Below are positions 1 through 8,156 of a DNA stretch of 30,346 nt, piece by piece. The notes under the pieces are model-generated. The model had not been told where the DNA came from and ran no database searches. It saw nothing but the letters and a program-made list of their open reading frames with translations. The position numbers and the translations under genes are program-made. Location: NCBI GenBank assembly GCA_002433075.1, contig DJHM01000012.1, positions 62,147-92,492 on the forward strand, written 5' to 3'. Source of the stretch: Latescibacteria bacterium UBA6620 (GTDB lineage: Bacteria > Latescibacterota > UBA2968). Numbering within the stretch: the first letter of the stretch is position 1; the number at the start of each line of letters is the position of its first letter.

Positions 1-25
1 GAATCCAGAATCCAGAATCCAGAAC
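1..25. repeat. short tandem repeat, 7-bp unit
   Basis: Three direct copies of gaatcca followed by a partial gaac. It lies in the short non-coding stretch downstream of the minus-strand reductase gene. The next 50 bases are low-complexity text rich in cttcgt and tctt and contain no gene. I see no function. Confidence 0.7.
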
Positions 26-76
26 GATTTCAGAACTTTGCACTCTGCACTTCGTCTTTCTTCGTGTCTTGGTGGT

Positions 77-799
77 TCAGGCTTTCGGAAACGCCGTTCC
101 ATCCTCCGGCTCATAACCCAGCACCTGGCGATTGACCTCCAGATCCATCCAGCTGTGCCGATGATTCGAGATGCCGTGAACGATCGCAAAGTCAATGTCA
201 TCCGCTTCCACACACCGGGCGAACAACTGTGCGGTGTCCCGCGGGCTGATCCCCATACTCGGGTCTTCCGGGTTCCAATCTCCGTCCTGCGCGAAGCGCG
301 GGCTCCCGAGTCTCACACAGATCGTCGACACGCGGTGGCTATGGGCGTAGACACGACCGAGCGCCTCGCCCCAGCACTTTGTCGCGCCGTAGACATTGAT
401 CGGAAACACCGGCGCCTCCCAGGGTACCGGCGTGATGTCTTCGTGTCCCAGAATCGCGTTCACGCTGCTTGCAAACACGACCCTTCGGCATCCAGCATCT
501 CGCGCGGCCTCGAACGCGTTGTAGGTCGCGATCACGTTCCGACTCAACAGGGAATCGTAGAACTCGGCCGCCGGGCTCGGGTCGGCCGCCAGATGAAGCA
601 CCGTCTCGATGCCTTCGCACGCCGACCGCATCGCCTCGTAGTCCGCTACGTCCAACTCGACCGACTCGAAAGTCGAATCGTCGACCGGTCGAACGTCGGC
701 CAGCCGCAGGTCGAAACGGTCGCCCCAGTGCAAACGCAACATCGTCCCGACAAACCCTGCAGCTCCGGTCAGAAGAATCTTGCCCACCCTCGCCCTCAA
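77..799 (-). CDS. NAD-dependent epimerase/dehydratase, uronate-dehydrogenase-like
   Basis: A 240-residue extended short-chain dehydrogenase. The N-terminus carries the Rossmann signature TGAAGFVG (residues about 11-18), followed by an acidic LADVRP at the end of beta-2, as expected for NAD(H). The catalytic Tyr-Lys pair sits in NVYGATKCWGEAL (about 134-146), and the upstream FASSVN supplies the Ser. The overall order (short length, LADV, ASS, YGxxK, late HGISN) resembles uronate dehydrogenases, which oxidise galacturonate or glucuronate to aldarolactone; other sugar epimerases remain possible. The start is a TTG whose bases overlap the TGA stop of the upstream cyclase gene (TTGA, 799-796). 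This indicates translational coupling; a GTG four codons in is an alternative. It fits uronic-acid catabolism suggested by the glycosidase and SLC13 carrier elsewhere in the window. Confidence 0.75.
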   Translation of the reverse strand: MRARVGKILLTGAAGFVGTMLRLHWGDRFDLRLADVRPVDDSTFESVELDVADYEAMRSACEGIETVLHLAADPSPAAEFYDSLLSRNVIATYNAFEAARDAGCRRVVFASSVNAILGHEDITPVPWEAPVFPINVYGATKCWGEALGRVYAHSHRVSTICVRLGSPRFAQDGDWNPEDPSMGISPRDTAQLFARCVEADDIDFAIVHGISNHRHSWMDLEVNRQVLGYEPEDGTAFPKA

Positions 800-2307
800 G
801 CCGCCGCCGGCTGGCCGTAAATCGTGCAGGGAAGCGACTTGCCCTTCAGCACCACCTCCCCGATCTGAACCAGCCGAGCCTGGTTCGTCGCGCTCAACCG
901 ATTGTAGGCTTCGACCGAGATGGCGATCGGCGTCGGCAGGTCTTTCGTCGCGCTTTCGAGTCGGGAAGCTGTGTTCACCGTGTCACCGAGGACCGTATAC
1001 TCGAGGCGTTCTTCGGACCCGATGTTCCCCGCTGCGACGTTCCCGTAGTGAATACCCACTCCGTTCCGGAGCGGGTCGAGACCCCGTGCCCCCAGCTTCT
1101 CGTTCAGATCCTCGAGACTTTCTCGAATGGCCAGGCTCGTCTCGAGCACGTTGTCGCACACGTTTCCGCACTCCGCTTCCAGCCCGAACACCGCCATCGC
1201 GGCATCGCCGATGAATTTGTCCAGAACCCCCTCGTGGCCGTGAACGTGATCGACGACCATCGGGAAGTACTCGTTCAGGATCTCCAGCAACTCCTGCGGT
1301 TCGACCTTCTCCAAGTTAGGAGGTGAATCCCCTGAGGTCGGTGAACTGCACCGCGACCTCGACTTCCCGGCCCCCAGGTTCGTCTCCTCCTCACTGCTCA
1401 GGATGGACTCCGCGATCGTCGGACTCAGATACTTACCGAAAGAACCCTTGGTCCGTTCGCGGTCGCGCAAACCGACGATCATTCCATTCGTGTGACTGGC
1501 GATCTGGCTGAACTCGTCCCGACTGACGACGGGCACGAAAGAGTCGTAGTTCCCCGACTCGACCGCCGACAGGGCCCTCAGCTGGAGATCGAACATCAGT
1601 TCCAGATTCCGACAGTAGAGTCTGGCGGCGATGTAGCTTCCGGCCAGAAGAATCGCGAACACGTAGAGAACCTCCTGGACCACCCAGCGAAATTCGAAGG
1701 CCATCATCACTTCGTGGGACTCGATCATCGTCTGGAAATCTTTGTAGATCAGGAGCATAATCACGACCGTGAAGACGAACAGAGATGCGCAGACAAACAC
1801 CAGGAACTTGGTCGTGATCGAAAAAAACCGGCCGTGTTCTAGCCGGTCGATGTTCGAACACTCGGCGTAGTAGAGAATGGTCACATACTCGACGTCGAGC
1901 GATAGGTAGGTCGCGCTGAAGATGCCGACCGTCAGAGACCCCATAATGATCTTCAGACCGCTCTCGACCGGAAACTGATACCAGAAGCCGTTCCAGATGG
2001 CCAGGACGACCGAGACGATCACCCAGGCGCCCAATTCGGACTTCAGCGCAACCCACGGCTTCTGAAGCGGCGGAATCTCGTCGTCCAGCCGACTTCCCCT
2101 CTGGTAGGCCTGTGATTTCACCCCGAAGACCAGGCCATACGCCAGGGCGAATTCGGCTGTGAGTACTAGAACATCCAGCTGCTCCAGAAACGGACAAACC
2201 TGGATTCCGTAAAAAGTGACCAGAAAAACACTGATCGGGTACAAACCCCTGTTTTTAAGGAATATATAACGTTTTGACGGAAGTTGTGGTGTAGATCGCA
2301 CTGTCAA
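796..2307 (-). CDS. membrane-anchored class III adenylate/guanylate cyclase with scrambled catalytic segment
   Basis: A 503-residue protein. The N-terminal half has about six hydrophobic segments (residues 20-235), then a HAMP-like linker (about 236-280) and a class III cyclase domain (about 310-495). Catalytic elements seen are LDKFIGDAAMAVFG (adenine-selecting Lys and second metal Asp), VLGDTVNTASRLES (purine-selecting Asp, transition-state Asn and Arg) and NGVGIHYGNVAAG. These predict ATP as substrate and cAMP as product. The first metal-binding motif is missing from the reading frame: FTDLRGFT is encoded in another frame between 1316 and 1375. This implies a lost G in the G-run at 1371-1375 and one extra base at 1315-1318, so the two indels cancel and the long frame survives. 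If real, the enzyme is probably inactive. The start is uncertain (TTG at 2307 or GTG at 2301). The downstream reductase overlaps it by 4 bases. Confidence 0.85.
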   Translation of the reverse strand: MTVRSTPQLPSKRYIFLKNRGLYPISVFLVTFYGIQVCPFLEQLDVLVLTAEFALAYGLVFGVKSQAYQRGSRLDDEIPPLQKPWVALKSELGAWVIVSVVLAIWNGFWYQFPVESGLKIIMGSLTVGIFSATYLSLDVEYVTILYYAECSNIDRLEHGRFFSITTKFLVFVCASLFVFTVVIMLLIYKDFQTMIESHEVMMAFEFRWVVQEVLYVFAILLAGSYIAARLYCRNLELMFDLQLRALSAVESGNYDSFVPVVSRDEFSQIASHTNGMIVGLRDRERTKGSFGKYLSPTIAESILSSEEETNLGAGKSRSRCSSPTSGDSPPNLEKVEPQELLEILNEYFPMVVDHVHGHEGVLDKFIGDAAMAVFGLEAECGNVCDNVLETSLAIRESLEDLNEKLGARGLDPLRNGVGIHYGNVAAGNIGSEERLEYTVLGDTVNTASRLESATKDLPTPIAISVEAYNRLSATNQARLVQIGEVVLKGKSLPCTIYGQPAAA

Positions 2308-2362
2308 TGCGTAAATTTCCTAAAAACAACAATTTACCGTTATCAATGTCCACGAGGTTCCT

Positions 2363-2391
2363 AATATAGATGTGAAGAGACGCCTAAACAA
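2363..2391 (-). promoter_or_regulatory. candidate sigma-70-type promoter for the cyclase operon
   Basis: On the minus strand, TTGTTT (2391-2386) and TATATT (2368-2363) are separated by 17 bases, about 60 bases upstream of the cyclase start. The -10 matches 5 of 6 consensus positions and the -35 matches only TTG. It lies in an AT-rich divergent gap between two genes. Confidence 0.4.
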
Positions 2392-2423
2392 CACCAAAGA
2401 CGTCACGACCGGACTCAAAACAT

Positions 2424-2453
2424 TTGACACGGTCCTAACCCGCAGGGTAAGCT
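2424..2453 (+). promoter_or_regulatory. candidate promoter for the ABC transporter gene
   Basis: A consensus TTGACA at 2424-2429, then 18 bases, then TAAGCT at 2448-2453. It lies about 30 bases before the GTG start at 2485. The -35 is perfect and the -10 weak. Confidence 0.35.
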
Positions 2454-2484
2454 TTGGTCCTCCACCCCTCGAAAAGGGCACGAT

Positions 2485-4254
2485 GTGAGATTTCTCCAAA
2501 ACGTCTACGAAATTCTACAGGGTCGCCGGGTTTTTATGTCGGGATCGATCGTATGTGGACTTCTGTTCGCCGGCGCCAATCTCATCCCGCCGCTCCTGAT
2601 CCGACGGCTCATCCAGTGGATCACGGAGGGCGGCGCTGGAGCTTCTGACCTGATCGGCATCACAGCGATGCTGTTCGGCGTCTACCTCGTTCGGGGTGCC
2701 ACGCGCTACGGCTACGGGTTCTTCTCCCACGTCACCGCCTACCGGGTGATGCACGACCTGATGAACCGCGTCTACCGTCATCTCCAACGATTGCCCCATC
2801 GCTTCTTCAACGACCAGCGAACCGGAAGCCTGATCACTCGCTCCATCAACGATGTCGAGGCGGTCGAAGACTTCATCGCCCACGGGATTCCGGAAACCGT
2901 GCTGGCCGCGATCATTCCGGTCTCGATGATGACCGTCCTCTTCTTCCTCAACCCCGAACTCGCGCTGATCGTCCTGGTCCCCGTTCCTCTCGCAGGCTGG
3001 CTCGTCTATCGCTACATCTCTCACGTGCGGTTGATGTGGCGCGGCATTCGAGAGCGATTGTCCGAACTCGGTGCGCTCGTCCAGGACAACCTGGCGGGCA
3101 TCGCCGTCATTAAGGCGTTCACGCAGGAGCGTCGTCGCGCCGATCTCGTTCAGGACCGCAGCAACCGGTTCCGCGATGAAATGATCCGCGCGAACACGAT
3201 CTCTCTCCTCCCCTCCGGCATCATCGAAGCCGCAGGTGGACTGGGGATCGTCCTCGTGATCTGGACGGGTGGAGATATGGCGCTCGAGGGCCACATCAGC
3301 GTGGCCGACCTGTTCGTCTTCATCGTGTATATGGGCCACATCTACCAGCCCTTCCTGGCCCTCGCCTCCATCAACGACGTCCTGCAAAAGGCGGCCGCCA
3401 GCGTGGACCGGGTGTACGCGCTCCTTGCCGAAGAACCCGACATCGTCGATCGCCCCGACGCCCGGGCCCCGTCGAATCTCGAGCACTCGATCGGGTTCGA
3501 ACACGTCACGTTCGGCTACGATCCCGAATCTCCCGTCCTGCACGAAGTGAGCTTCGACGTCGATCCTGGCGAAATCGTCGCGGTTGTCGGCCCGACGGGT
3601 GCCGGCAAGACGACCATTTCCACGCTCATCCTTCGATTCTGGGACGTCCAGGCCGGGGTCGTCACGGTCGGCGGTCACGACGTGCGGAACCTTCAACTCG
3701 AGTTCCTGCGGAACCAGGTAGCCCCCGTCCTCCAGGACGTTTTCCTCTTCCACGGCACCGTGAAGGAAAACATCCTGTTCGGTCAGCCTGACGCCACAGA
3801 CCAACAGATGATCGAAGCCGCCCGCGCAGCCAACGCCGAAGAGTTCATCCTCGACCTTCCCCACGGCTACGACTCAATCATCGGAGAGCGCGGCGTTCGA
3901 CTCTCGGGAGGGCAGAAGCAGCGTCTCTCAATCGCCAGAGCCGTCCTCAAGGATGCCCCCATCCTCATCCTCGACGAGGCCACCTCCTCGGTCGACGCAG
4001 AGACGGAGTCGTTGATCCAGCAGGCCATCACCCGGCTCGCCCGTAACCGGACCTCTGTCGTCATCGCGCACCGCCTCTCCACGGTCCGCAACGCGGACAA
4101 GATCATCGTCCTCGACAGCGGCCGCACCGTCGAAACAGGCACCCACCCGACCCTGATGGACGCCAATGGCCTCTACGCACGGATGGTTCAGAGCCAGGAC
4201 CTCTCGCGCGATTGGGGGATCTACCGTGGTGCCAGAGAAAACGCCGCTGACTGA
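2485..4254 (+). CDS. ABC transporter, fused permease-ATPase (MsbA/MDR-type exporter half)
   Basis: A 589-residue half-transporter in the usual size range. The first 300 residues form a six-helix exporter domain. The nucleotide-binding domain (about 335-575) holds Walker A GPTGAGKTT, a Q-loop in VLQDVFLFHGTVKENI, signature LSGGQKQRLSIARA, Walker B ILILDEATSSVD and the H-loop VIAHRLSTV, so all ATPase motifs are intact. Such proteins homodimerise in the inner membrane and export lipids, peptides or drugs; the substrate cannot be read from sequence. The start is GTG at 2485, 6 bases after an aaaaggg Shine-Dalgarno; an overlapping ATG at 2483 reads straight into TGA. It is divergent from the cyclase, and its 3' end overlaps the start of the decayed BNR gene. 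Confidence 0.93.
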   Translation: MRFLQNVYEILQGRRVFMSGSIVCGLLFAGANLIPPLLIRRLIQWITEGGAGASDLIGITAMLFGVYLVRGATRYGYGFFSHVTAYRVMHDLMNRVYRHLQRLPHRFFNDQRTGSLITRSINDVEAVEDFIAHGIPETVLAAIIPVSMMTVLFFLNPELALIVLVPVPLAGWLVYRYISHVRLMWRGIRERLSELGALVQDNLAGIAVIKAFTQERRRADLVQDRSNRFRDEMIRANTISLLPSGIIEAAGGLGIVLVIWTGGDMALEGHISVADLFVFIVYMGHIYQPFLALASINDVLQKAAASVDRVYALLAEEPDIVDRPDARAPSNLEHSIGFEHVTFGYDPESPVLHEVSFDVDPGEIVAVVGPTGAGKTTISTLILRFWDVQAGVVTVGGHDVRNLQLEFLRNQVAPVLQDVFLFHGTVKENILFGQPDATDQQMIEAARAANAEEFILDLPHGYDSIIGERGVRLSGGQKQRLSIARAVLKDAPILILDEATSSVDAETESLIQQAITRLARNRTSVVIAHRLSTVRNADKIIVLDSGRTVETGTHPTLMDANGLYARMVQSQDLSRDWGIYRGARENAAD

Positions 4255-5621
4255 ACCGACGACTGGTTGGAAACACGCCCTCCTGGCCCTCACGCTGCTC
4301 GTCTGCACGACCCCGCTCTCATCCACCCCCCTCCCATCGGATTTCACCTCGGACGGCGAGGTTGGACTCGACGATTTCGTCCTGTTCGCCGGCGCATTCA
4401 ACAGCACCTCCGGAACCGAGCACTACGACCCCGTCTTCGACCTGGACACGGACGGAATCGTTGGTTTGACCGATTTCCTCGACTTTGCGAGGGATTTCGG
4501 TCAGGTCGTCGACTGCGACCAGGACCCTGGCAACGGATCGGTGATCGTCCACGGCCCGGACAGATTCGCGGATTCCTACGGCGAGGACGGGGACAACGCC
4601 TTCGGATCCCTCACGATCCATCCCGCGGACGCCCTGACGCTTCTCGTCGGAAAAGAGCGGAACGCGTTTCTCCGGTCAAAGGATGGCGGGTCCACTTGGA
4701 CGTGACATCGCGAAGGCATTCGCCATCAGAACGGCCTGTATCCCGAGATCTGGGAAATCGCGTACGACGTGGACAACCCGGAAAGGGTCTATGCCGCCAC
4801 ACTCGACTCGCCTGCCCCCCCGGAAACTTTCCCAGCAGTTCGGCAGGCGTCTACCGAAGCGAAGATGGAGGTGACACCTGGGAGCGAGCCAACTGCGGGC
4901 CCGAAAACTCCAGAATCACCTCGATCGCGGCCGGCCCCGGGGTCGTACTTGCCGGAATCGAATCTGGAAGCCCCTCTTTCCTGGAACTGCAGGGGAGAGT
5001 TCTTTGCCGGAGGGGTCTGCAGATCTGAAAACCGGGGAAAGTGCTAAACGCGACTCGATCTGCCTGGTGAGGCCGCCGACGAGGGGTTCTGGCAGATCAG
5101 AGGGCCATCCACCGCCGGTTCGTTCATCACTTACGCCCTTTGGATCTCAGATCCGGCTCTGAGTGCGGGTTTCTACGCAGGTTCTGCCAATTCGGCCTGG
5201 GAACCCACCGGAGACCGCCTGTCGGCAAGAGGCATCACCCATTTCGACGTTTCGAGGGACGGACTGACGATCTACGCCAACGACCGAAACAGCTTCAGGA
5301 TGCTCGTTTCCCTCGACGCAGGGGCCCTCTTGGACGGAAACCACGATCAACCACGCAAACGGTCCCGTCGCCGTCTCTCCCTCGGACCCCGATCTGGTGG
5401 TCTACGCCGGAAGCGTCAACCACTACCGCTCTTCCTACGGTCTGGCCACATTTTCTCATATCCTAGAAGCTGAAACCTCCCTTACGGACATCGTTTTCGC
5501 GCCCAGCGCCCCGGACACCGTCTTCGCCATCGCCGAAGGGCTCACCCTTTATCGAAGCACGGATGCGGGTTTGACCTTCGATCGATTCATCAATCTCCGA
5601 AGCGACGTCCTGAACCCGTAA
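4226..5621 (+). pseudogene. decayed secreted Asp-box (BNR) repeat protein with N-terminal dockerin-like domain
   Basis: The gene begins at GTG 4226/4229 inside the 3' end of the ABC gene, after a gggggat ribosome site. It encodes a signal peptide (KHALLALTLLVCTTPLSS) and a dockerin-like pair of calcium loops (SDFTSDGEVGLDDFVLFAG and DLDTDGIVGLTDFLDFARD), then Asp-box repeats such as SKDGGSTWT, RSEDGGDTWE and RSTDAGLTF. The reading frame breaks repeatedly. There is an in-frame TGA at 4703, a shift in the C-run near 4813-4819, a shift back in the G-run near 4991, a TAA near 5045 where the Asp-box Trp is expected, and a further shift at ggggccc near 5321-5327. Beta-propeller text (VYAATLDSP, FYAGSANSAWEPTG, LVVYAGSVNHY) continues through all of it. 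About 460 residues would be restored. Asp-box propellers occur in sialidase-like and sortilin-like secreted proteins; the role here is unknown. Confidence 0.85.
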
Positions 5622-5664
5622 TCCCATATCGCGTACCCACTGGACGTTTTTCTCAGACTTAAAA

Positions 5665-5680
5665 GTGGCTCCGAGGCCAC
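5665..5680 (+). terminator. possible weak terminator hairpin
   Basis: gtggc and gccac form a 5-bp stem around a 6-base loop, followed by an AT-rich stretch (aatcttattat). It sits 44 bases after the last codon of the BNR pseudogene. The stem is short, so this is tentative. The remaining bases to 5820 hold no gene that I can see. Confidence 0.25.
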
Positions 5681-5820
5681 AATCTTATTATCGCAAATTC
5701 ATTTGACGTTCCGTTCCCAACAGCACCAACCGCGAATGGAATGGACATTTCGCCCAGAATCGCTTACGATCCAGCATAAATCAGGGTTCTCAGAGCAGAA
5801 ACCTTACGAGAGAGACCTCT

Positions 5821-6312
5821 ATGGACATCACCAAACGGCAGCGGGAAATCCTCGAGATCCTATGGGAAAGAGGTGAGGCCACCAGCGGCGAGATCAGTGC
5901 GAATCTGCCCGATGCGCCCACATCCAGTACCGTTCGGTCGCTCCTACAGATTATGACCGAGCGAGGCCTGATCCTGGATGACGGCTCGAGCTATAGAAAG
6001 CGCTACAAGGCCGCGATCGATCGGGAGGAAGTCGACAACGAAGCTCTCCCCGAACTCCTCTCCCAGCGGTATTCGGGTTCCGTCGAGGCCCTGCTGGACG
6101 ACCTGGTCGAGCGTGACCTGCTCGATATCGAGTCCCTCGAGCGGGCGCTCGAAAAAATGGGCAAGGAGCGGGACACCCCGTCCAAGGAACGCACGGAACG
6201 AATCATCGTCACCACCTACGAAGCCGGCTCACGCAAGACGCCTCGGGGAGCCGGAGCCCTCGTCGCGGGCGGCGTCGCGTTCGGAATCGGTCTCCTGCTG
6301 GGCAGACGATAG
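5821..6312 (+). CDS. BlaI/MecI-family winged-helix transcriptional regulator with C-terminal hydrophobic tail
   Basis: A 163-residue protein starting at ATG, with a gagagag ribosome site upstream. Residues 1-70 match the BlaI/MecI/CopY winged helix: an opening TKRQREILEILWERGEAT, a recognition segment SSTVRSLLQIMTERGLI and a short wing. Residues 85-120 are acidic and helical, suited to dimer formation. The last 20 residues (GALVAGGVAFGIGLLLGRR) form a glycine-rich hydrophobic segment ending in Arg, which could be a membrane tail; classical BlaI proteins lack this. In the family, repressors bind palindromic operators and are inactivated when a BlaR1/MecR1 sensor protease triggers cleavage. No such sensor lies in the window. 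Its target may be its own promoter or the secreted-protein gene downstream. Confidence 0.8.
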   Translation: MDITKRQREILEILWERGEATSGEISANLPDAPTSSTVRSLLQIMTERGLILDDGSSYRKRYKAAIDREEVDNEALPELLSQRYSGSVEALLDDLVERDLLDIESLERALEKMGKERDTPSKERTERIIVTTYEAGSRKTPRGAGALVAGGVAFGIGLLLGRR

Positions 6313-6450
6313 TTTCCAACCCCGCCTTGACATCTGCATCCGGGATCGCTTATCTGGTCGTCGCCCGTCGGGGACGTCTCGAGGTGTAAAGGGCTTTAGT
6401 CGGGTGCTTTCTCTGCCCGTCATCACCGACGAATTTGGGGAGGATTCGGT

Positions 6451-8136
6451 ATGACTGGTTCCATAAGACGGTCACTCACCGTGACCGCCATCGTCCTCCT
6501 CTTCTCAGGCCCTGCCGTCGGCCTGAGCGCAACGGACTCGATCTCTACAATCGCCGGAAACGGCATCGATTTCAATGCTACGGACCCGCTTGGCGGCGGC
6601 GGATTCTACATAAGTGACGGAGGTCCAGCGACCCAGGTCTTGATGACCCCTGGCAATCCGCACATCGGCCTGGATGGAACCATCCACGTCCTCAACGGAT
6701 CCTGTGTGCCCAGAATCGATGCAAACAGCAACGTCGCCACCGTCGCCCTCGCCATCTTCGAGGAACACGGTGGCGACGGGGGGCCGGCCACAGAGGGCGG
6801 CTTTCGGGCCACGGGGCTTACCGTTGGAGCTAATCGGGCCATTTACCTTGCCGCAGGGCCACACGACAATATTCGCAGAATCTCGGTGGGGGGCTACGAT
6901 CTCTACATTCGCCGGGGGTGTGCCCCCGGACCCTTTCAGGCCCCTTCCGGTGGGTTCGCCGGCGACGGTGGACCGGCATCGGCAGCCCTCTTTAACAACC
7001 CCACTGGCATCACTACCGGTCCAGATGGTGCCCTGTACGTCACAGTCACCTTCAACCATCGGATTCGGAAGATATCAACCGCCGGAACCGGGATGGCCGG
7101 ATTTTCGGGGGATGGAGGGCCCGCAGCCGAGGCCGAACTCAACTCGCCCAACAGAATTTCAGCCGGATCCGACGGGGCTGTCTATTTCGTCGGGCGTTCG
7201 AACGACCGAGTTCGACGGGTTGGCCCGAACGGCGCCATGACAACGATCGCTGGTACAGGATCGAGCTCATTCTCCGGCGACGGAGGGCCGGCAACGGAAG
7301 CCCGGATCGATCCGAGCGGCGTCGCTGTGGATTCGGACGGCGTCGTCTACATCGCCACAGACAACCACCGTGGGGGGCGTGTTGGCACGGATGGAATCAT
7401 CACGACCATTGTCGGCGACGGCACAGCGGGATTCGAGGGGGACGGGGGCCTTGCCATCAACGCACGGATCGACAGCCCTCGGGATCTCGCATTCGGCCCG
7501 GACGGCACACTTTATATCGCCGACGGGGGGAACTGGCGAATCAGGCGAGTGACACTCGGCCCCCAGCGGTCGCTTTCCCTGAGCATCGGGAATGATCCCG
7601 CCTTCTGGGGGGATCTCGCCGAAGTCACGATCGACGTCGGAGGGTCCGTGTGTATCACGTCGGCCGAATTCAGCATCAGTTACGACGAAACCGTGCTCGA
7701 TCCGAGATCTCTGATCCTCCAGCCGCTGGTTACAGACTCATCCTTGAATCTGGAGTGGGTGGTCGAATCCGACGTGATGAACTTTTCAGCTCTCTGGAGG
7801 CACGGGAACGGACGAGATCGACGGGACCCTCGCCTCAATCGTCTTTCAGCTCAGGGGGGACGCGGGACCTCGCCCCGCGCCATCGAATCGACATCGTTCG
7901 CGGGGACCGCCGACAGTCCGGTCACGGTCTCTTCGCCCGCGCCCGGACTGATCGTGATCGGATCGGCCGACTTCAACAGTGCCGGTCGAGTCGACTTCAC
8001 GGACTTTCTAGCTTTCGTGGGCGTATTCTGGCTGCGAGCGGAGGATGAGGGCTACGACGTGAAGTTCGACCTATACGGGAACTCTGAGATCTCCTTCGCG
8101 GACGTTCTCGCTTTCGTCAAGCTGTTCCAGGCGTAG
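6451..8136 (+). CDS. secreted NHL-repeat protein with cohesin-like and dockerin-like domains, frame damaged in the cohesin part
   Basis: A 561-residue protein starting at ATG after a strong ggggagga site. Residues 1-26 are a signal peptide. Residues 30-370 are NHL beta-propeller repeats recognisable by recurring FSGDGGPA..A.ln.P.gia..pDG.lYiad units. Residues 372-500 resemble a cohesin domain (FSISYDETVLDPRSL). Residues 510-561 are a dockerin-like calcium-loop pair (ADFNSAGRVDFTDFLAFVG, then FDLYGNSEISFADVLAFVK). Between about 7792 and 7866 the main frame gives unnatural Arg-rich text, while another frame gives the expected cohesin strand (GTDEIDGTLASIVFQLRGDA). Loss of a CT from the ctctct run and of one G near 7864 would explain this and preserve the downstream frame. 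The protein is probably extracellular or surface-attached; its ligand is unknown. Confidence 0.85.
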   Translation: MTGSIRRSLTVTAIVLLFSGPAVGLSATDSISTIAGNGIDFNATDPLGGGGFYISDGGPATQVLMTPGNPHIGLDGTIHVLNGSCVPRIDANSNVATVALAIFEEHGGDGGPATEGGFRATGLTVGANRAIYLAAGPHDNIRRISVGGYDLYIRRGCAPGPFQAPSGGFAGDGGPASAALFNNPTGITTGPDGALYVTVTFNHRIRKISTAGTGMAGFSGDGGPAAEAELNSPNRISAGSDGAVYFVGRSNDRVRRVGPNGAMTTIAGTGSSSFSGDGGPATEARIDPSGVAVDSDGVVYIATDNHRGGRVGTDGIITTIVGDGTAGFEGDGGLAINARIDSPRDLAFGPDGTLYIADGGNWRIRRVTLGPQRSLSLSIGNDPAFWGDLAEVTIDVGGSVCITSAEFSISYDETVLDPRSLILQPLVTDSSLNLEWVVESDVMNFSALWRHGNGRDRRDPRLNRLSAQGGRGTSPRAIESTSFAGTADSPVTVSSPAPGLIVIGSADFNSAGRVDFTDFLAFVGVFWLRAEDEGYDVKFDLYGNSEISFADVLAFVKLFQA

Positions 8137-8156
8137 CCGTCCGAAACGGCTACGCC
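8130..8156. terminator. perfect 11-bp palindrome between convergent genes, likely bidirectional terminator
   Basis: ggcgtagccgt, loop ccgaa, acggctacgcc. The left arm contains the TAG stop of the NHL gene (8134-8136) and the right arm contains the TAG stop of the minus-strand GNAT gene (8152-8150). There is no U-tract on either side. Confidence 0.6.

Noticed and set aside
469..1326. 285-residue plus-strand frame opposite the reductase and cyclase
   Set aside because: Arg/Pro-rich composition and no motif, while the minus strand has clear catalytic motifs in both genes.
2515..3864. 449-residue open frame antisense to the ABC transporter
   Set aside because: Asp/Glu/Arg-rich text with no domain. 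It mirrors the strongly coding plus-strand frame, so it is a shadow.
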